Made by a program: the position numbers and the translations under genes | Notes under the pieces: model-generated | What the model saw: only the letters and a program-made list of their open reading frames with translations | What the model was told of the DNA's origin: nothing | The model's database searches: none | NCBI RefSeq assembly: GCF_030538755.1 | Contig: NZ_JAUNTJ010000015.1 | Span: 1 to 64,000 of the forward strand | Length of the DNA: 64,000 nt | Reading direction: 5' to 3' | Origin: Paracoccus sp. (in: a-proteobacteria) | GTDB taxonomy: Bacteria > Pseudomonadota > Alphaproteobacteria > Rhodobacterales > Rhodobacteraceae | Shown: positions 60,097 through 64,000 of the stretch, one piece after another | Layout of the letters: every line of letters starts with the position of its first letter | Position numbering within the stretch: position 1 is the first letter of the stretch

Positions 60097-61464
60097 ATGT
60101 CGCAGAACCCGCCGATCATCCGCCCCGACCTCGCCCGCGCCCATGTGCCGCAGGATGCCGCCCGCCCCGGCCAGCCGACCATCGGCATGGTCAGCCTTGG
60201 CTGCCCCAAGGCGCTGGTGGACAGCGAACGCATCCTGACCCGCCTGCGGGCCGAGGGCTACGCCATCAGCCCCGATTACGCCGGGGCGGATGCGGTGATC
60301 GTGAACACCTGCGGCTTTCTGGACAGCGCCAAGGCCGAAAGCCTTGAGGCGATCGGCGAGGCTTTGGCCGAAAACGGCCGGGTGATCGTGACCGGCTGTC
60401 TGGGCGCGGAACCCGACTATATCACCGGCGCGCATCCCAGCGTGATGGCGGTGACGGGGCCGCATCAATATGAGCAGGTGCTGGATGCGGTTCACGCCGC
60501 CGTGCCGCCCGCGCCCGATCCGTTCATCGACCTGATGCCCGCCGCCAGCGTGCGGCTGACCCCTCGGCATTACGCTTATCTCAAGATTTCAGAGGGTTGC
60601 AACCATCATTGCAAGTTCTGCATCATCCCCGACATGCGCGGGCGTCTGGTCAGCCGCCCCGCCCATGCCGTGCTGCGCGAGGCCGAAAAGCTGGTCGCCG
60701 GCGGGGTGCGGGAACTGCTGGTGATCTCGCAGGATACCTCGGCCTATGGGGTGGACCGGCGGCACGCCACCGAACACGGCCACCGCGCGCATATCACCGA
60801 TCTGGCGCGCGATCTGGGCAGTCTGGGCGCCTGGGTGCGGCTGCATTACGTTTACCCTTATCCGCATGTGCGCGAGCTGATTCCGCTGATGGCCCAGGGG
60901 CTGGTGCTGCCCTATCTGGACATCCCGTTCCAGCACGCGCATCCCGATGTGCTGCGCCGGATGGCCCGGCCCGCGGCGGCAGCGAAAACGCTGGACGAGA
61001 TCGCCGCGTGGCGGGCGGTGTGCCCCGGCATCACGCTGCGGTCCACGTTCATCGTCGGCTATCCCGGCGAGACCGAGGCCGAGTTTCAGACCTTGCTGGA
61101 CTGGCTGGATGAGGCGCAACTGGATCGCGTCGGCTGTTTCCAATACGAAAACGTCGCCGGTGCGCGGGCGAATGATCTGCCGGGCCATGTCGCCCCCGAG
61201 GTAAAGCAGGACCGCTGGGACCGTTTCATGGCCAAGGCGCAGGCCATTTCCGAGGCCAAACTGGCGGCCAAGGTCGGCACCCGCCAGCAGGTCATCGTGG
61301 ACGAGGTGGACGATCAGGGCGCGACCTGCCGCACCATGGCCGATGCGCCGGAAATCGACGGCAACCTGTTCATCGACGAGGGTTTTCAGGGCCTGACCCC
61401 CGGCGACATCGTGACCGTCACCGTGGATGAGGCGGGGGAGTATGATCTTTGGGGGCGGGTTTGA
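60097..61464 (+). CDS. rimO: Ribosomal protein S12 methylthiotransferase RimO
   Basis: A 455-residue radical-SAM enzyme that adds a methylthio group to an aspartate of S12. The N-terminal cluster cysteines are C36, C72 and C101, the radical-SAM CxxxCxxC (CNHHCKFC) is at 168-175, and the C-terminal TRAM domain is about 390-455. The conserved DIPFQH motif follows the barrel. The start at 60097 is chosen at the start of the domain; ATGs at 60088 and 60007 are in frame. The stop lies inside the start region of the sulfotransferase gene. Confidence 0.95.
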   Translation: MSQNPPIIRPDLARAHVPQDAARPGQPTIGMVSLGCPKALVDSERILTRLRAEGYAISPDYAGADAVIVNTCGFLDSAKAESLEAIGEALAENGRVIVTGCLGAEPDYITGAHPSVMAVTGPHQYEQVLDAVHAAVPPAPDPFIDLMPAASVRLTPRHYAYLKISEGCNHHCKFCIIPDMRGRLVSRPAHAVLREAEKLVAGGVRELLVISQDTSAYGVDRRHATEHGHRAHITDLARDLGSLGAWVRLHYVYPYPHVRELIPLMAQGLVLPYLDIPFQHAHPDVLRRMARPAAAAKTLDEIAAWRAVCPGITLRSTFIVGYPGETEAEFQTLLDWLDEAQLDRVGCFQYENVAGARANDLPGHVAPEVKQDRWDRFMAKAQAISEAKLAAKVGTRQQVIVDEVDDQGATCRTMADAPEIDGNLFIDEGFQGLTPGDIVTVTVDEAGEYDLWGRV

Positions 61465-62339
61465 CCCCCAGACCCATCCATTACGACTGGAACCCCGACG
61501 GCGCGCCGCGCAAGCCCGGCGTTTTGTGCATCGGCGCGCAAAAGGCAGGCACAAGCTGGCTGGCGCAGGTTCTGGGGCAGCACCCGCAGATCTGGGTGCC
61601 GCCGTTCAAAGAGGCTCATTTCTTCAACTATCAGTTCATTCCCGGCCACCGCTACTGGATCAACTGGCATTATCGCACCATGCCCGCCGAAATCCGCGCG
61701 CGGCATATCCGCCGTCAAAGCCCGATCCCGCCCGAGGTGGACGCCTGGCTGGACGCCATCTGCACCGGCAAGCGGATGTTCACGAATCACTGGTATAAAC
61801 GCATCTTCGCCCCCGCCCCGGCCCATGCGATGCCTGCGGATTTCAGCCCCGAATACTCGACCCTGCCGGATGAGGGGGTGGCGCATGTCGCGCGGTTTCT
61901 GGGGCGCGCGCGGGTGATCTATCTGATCCGCGACCCGGTGGATCGTGCGGTGTCGCAACTGCGGATGAACCTGATGCGGGAAAAGCGCCGCCCCGCCACG
62001 CTGGACGACTGGCTGGCCGAGGTGGCGAACCCGGTGCTGGCCGAACGCGGCGACTATGCCGCCTATGTGCCGCGCTGGCAGCGGTATTTCGGCGAACGGC
62101 TGCTGATCCTGCCCTATGGCCGCATCGGCCGCGACCCGGATGCGGTGATGCAGGCGGTCGAGGCGCATCTGGGCATCGGCGCTTTTGCCTATGCCGGGCT
62201 GCGCAACCGCGTCTTTGCCACCCCCGACGGGCAGGGGCCGCCGCCGCAGGCCGTGGCCGCGCTGGCCGAACGGCTGGCCCCGCAGACCGCCTTTCTGGCC
62301 GAGACCTTCGGCCCCGATTTTCTGGCCGAGACGCGCTGA
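61449..62339 (+). CDS. Sulfotransferase domain protein
   Basis: A 296-residue protein with the PAPS-dependent sulfotransferase fold. The 5'-phosphosulfate loop is [16 protein letters not shown], followed by the FFNYQF region, the 3'-phosphate site [15 protein letters not shown], and a helical C-terminal part. It would move sulfate to a small molecule or polysaccharide. No acceptor can be named. There is no ATG; TTG at 61449 or TTG at 61461 (overlapping the rimO stop) are candidates. The translational overlap with rimO supports co-expression. The family is common for lipid or capsule sulfation. Confidence 0.83.
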   Translation: MGAGLTPRPIHYDWNPDGAPRKPGVLCIGAQKAGTSWLAQVLGQHPQIWVPPFKEAHFFNYQFIPGHRYWINWHYRTMPAEIRARHIRRQSPIPPEVDAWLDAICTGKRMFTNHWYKRIFAPAPAHAMPADFSPEYSTLPDEGVAHVARFLGRARVIYLIRDPVDRAVSQLRMNLMREKRRPATLDDWLAEVANPVLAERGDYAAYVPRWQRYFGERLLILPYGRIGRDPDAVMQAVEAHLGIGAFAYAGLRNRVFATPDGQGPPPQAVAALAERLAPQTAFLAETFGPDFLAETR

Positions 62340-62396
62340 CCTTTCATCGCCCGCGCAAAACCCCTACATATCCGCCAAGCATTGCAGGAGAATCCC

Positions 62397-64000
62397 ATGG
62401 CGTCCTATCAGTTCGTCTATCACATGGACGGCGTGTCCAAAACCTATCCCGGCGGGAAGAAGGTATTCGAAAACATCCGGCTGAATTTTCTGCCGGGGGT
62501 GAAAATCGGTGTCGTCGGCGTGAACGGTGCCGGTAAATCGACCTTGCTGCGCGTCATGGCCGGCTGGGACAAGGATTTCACCGGCGAGGCATGGGCCGCC
62601 AAGGGCGCGACCGTCGGCTATTTGCCGCAGGAACCGGTTCTGGATGAATCGCTGAATGTGCGCGAAAATGTCATGCTGGGCGTGGCGGCGAAAAAGGCCA
62701 AGCTGGACCGCTATAATGAATTGGCGATGAATTATTCTGATGAAACGGCCGAAGAAATGGCCGCGCTTCAGGATGAAATCGACGCGCAAAACCTGTGGGA
62801 TCTGGACAGCCAGATCGACGTCGCGATGGAGGCTCTGCGCTGCCCGCCGGATGACGCGGATGTTTCAACCTTGTCGGGCGGGGAACGCCGCCGCGTCGCG
62901 CTGTGCAAGCTGCTGCTTGAGGCGCCCGACATGCTGCTGCTGGACGAACCGACCAACCACCTGGACGCGGAAACGATCGCCTGGCTGCAAAAGCACCTGA
63001 TCGAATATCCCGGCACCATTCTGTGCGTGACGCACGACCGCTATTTCCTTGACGATATTACCGGCTGGATTCTGGAACTGGATCGCGGGCGCGGTATTCC
63101 GTATGAGGGGAATTACTCCGCGTGGCTGGAACAAAAAGCCAAGCGTCTGGAACAAGAGGCGCGCGAGGATAAGGCGAAACAGAAAACGCTGGAACGCGAA
63201 TTGGAATGGATTCGCGCTGGTGCCAAGGCCCGTCAGGCCAAGCAAAAGGCCCGGATCAATGCCTATAATGAAATGGCCGCCGAATCCGAGCGTGAAAAGC
63301 TGTCGCGGGCGCAGATCATTATTCCGAACGGCGAACGGCTTGGGTCCAAGGTGATCGACGTGAATGGTCTGAAAAAGGCCATGGGCGATAAGCTGCTGAT
63401 CGAGGGGCTGGAATTCAGCCTGCCTCCGGGCGGTATTGTCGGCGTGATCGGGCCGAACGGCGCGGGTAAATCGACGCTGTTCCGAATGCTGACCGGAAAT
63501 GAAAAGCCCGATGCGGGGGAAATCGTTTTCGGGGATACGGTGCAACTGTCTTATGTCGATCAGTCGCGCGATGCCCTGGACCCGAATAAAACCGTGTGGG
63601 AAGAAATTTCCGGCGGGGCCGAACAGATTGTGCTGGGTGATGCGCAAATGAACAGCCGCGCTTATTGCTCGGCTTTCAATTTCAAGGGCGGCGATCAGCA
63701 GAAAAAGGTCGGCCAGCTTTCCGGGGGCGAGCGTAACCGCGTTCACATGGCCAAGCTGCTGAAATCAGGCGGAAACGTTCTGCTGCTGGACGAGCCGACC
63801 AACGATCTGGACGTGGAAACCTTGCAGGCGCTGGAGGCGGCGCTGGAAGATTTTGCCGGTTGCGCGGTTATTATCAGCCACGACCGTTTCTTTCTGGACC
63901 GGCTTTGCACGCATATTCTGGCCTTTGAAGGCGATGCCCATGTCGAATGGTTCGAGGGCAATTTTGAAGCCTATGAGGAAGATAAAATCCGCCGTCTGGG
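62397..64000 (+). CDS. ettA: Energy-dependent translational throttle protein EttA (3' truncated by window)
   Basis: At least 534 residues of an ABC-F protein that binds the ribosomal E site and gates translation by ATP/ADP ratio. Two ABC domains are seen: Walker A VNGAGKST and PNGAGKST, signatures LSGGERRRVALCKLL and LSGGERNRVHMAKLL, Walker B MLLLDEPTNHLD and LLLDEPTNDLD. The arm and linker (P-tIM region) are present, with EWIRAGAKARQAKQKARINAY. EttA rather than another ABC-F fits the MASYQFVYHMDGVSK start. GCAGGAG precedes the ATG. Roughly 20 codons are missing at the right edge. Confidence 0.94.
   Translation, partial: MASYQFVYHMDGVSKTYPGGKKVFENIRLNFLPGVKIGVVGVNGAGKSTLLRVMAGWDKDFTGEAWAAKGATVGYLPQEPVLDESLNVRENVMLGVAAKKAKLDRYNELAMNYSDETAEEMAALQDEIDAQNLWDLDSQIDVAMEALRCPPDDADVSTLSGGERRRVALCKLLLEAPDMLLLDEPTNHLDAETIAWLQKHLIEYPGTILCVTHDRYFLDDITGWILELDRGRGIPYEGNYSAWLEQKAKRLEQEAREDKAKQKTLERELEWIRAGAKARQAKQKARINAYNEMAAESEREKLSRAQIIIPNGERLGSKVIDVNGLKKAMGDKLLIEGLEFSLPPGGIVGVIGPNGAGKSTLFRMLTGNEKPDAGEIVFGDTVQLSYVDQSRDALDPNKTVWEEISGGAEQIVLGDAQMNSRAYCSAFNFKGGDQQKKVGQLSGGERNRVHMAKLLKSGGNVLLLDEPTNDLDVETLQALEAALEDFAGCAVIISHDRFFLDRLCTHILAFEGDAHVEWFEGNFEAYEEDKIRRL

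Overview
The window looks like chromosomal DNA of a GC-rich alphaproteobacterium of the Rhodobacteraceae, most likely Paracoccus or a close relative. Supporting markers are the ribosomal order rplO-secY-adk-rpsM-rpsK-rpoA-rplQ followed by a luxR/luxI quorum-sensing pair, a bztABCD acidic amino acid transporter, an ATP12-type ATP synthase chaperone, and the dense ATGA-overlapping operons. The genus call is inference from gene content and order, not from a search.

Layout. 1-640: the AT-richer C-terminal end of a polymorphic toxin with its SMI1/KNR4-type immunity gene. 700-3700: csbD and a minus-strand operon (YbjN protein, proC, csaA-like, D-2-hydroxyacid dehydrogenase). 3911-4876: cobC. 4949-6155: a dead 1207-bp IS3-family element. 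6232-12396: a beta-barrel-like exported protein and the distal spc/alpha ribosomal operon. 12696-18161: luxR, luxI, then rarA-crcB-rluC-HAD phosphatase-ATP12. 18300-22943: bztABCD. 23019-31557 (minus): sixA, a ferredoxin-like protein, argB, engB, a MOSC protein, yidC, an EAL phosphodiesterase, ttcA, a 29-residue membrane peptide, yidD, rnpA and rpmH. 31805-33361: an orphan histidine kinase and tRNA-Arg(ACG).

33313-44049 is the most interesting part: a 10.7-kb island in the tRNA-Arg gene, bounded by a 53-bp perfect direct repeat. It has an integrase, two Arc-type regulators, a prim-pol-like replication gene and a phage head module (head-closure protein, large terminase, HNH nuclease, HK97 capsid, protease, connector, portal). 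No tail, lysis or small-terminase gene can be recognised. This is the gene content of a capsid-forming phage-inducible chromosomal island (cf-PICI): a satellite that builds its own capsids and would take tails from a helper phage. A 585-bp non-coding segment beside its primase gene is packed with perfect 18-bp palindromes and repeats.

44050-64000 returns to chromosome: a decayed alcohol dehydrogenase, an AEC transporter, a minus-strand block (MBL hydrolase, tatD, holB, tmk, D-Ala-D-Ala carboxypeptidase, DUF2270, tdk, rhomboid), gabT, a secreted MORN-repeat protein, nadE, an ABC exporter pair, a helically phased 11-bp repeat array, a hydrolase relic, a lipoprotein, rimO, a sulfotransferase and ettA running off the right edge. 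A dispersed palindromic repeat ending in GGGATATTTG occurs in several intergenic gaps.
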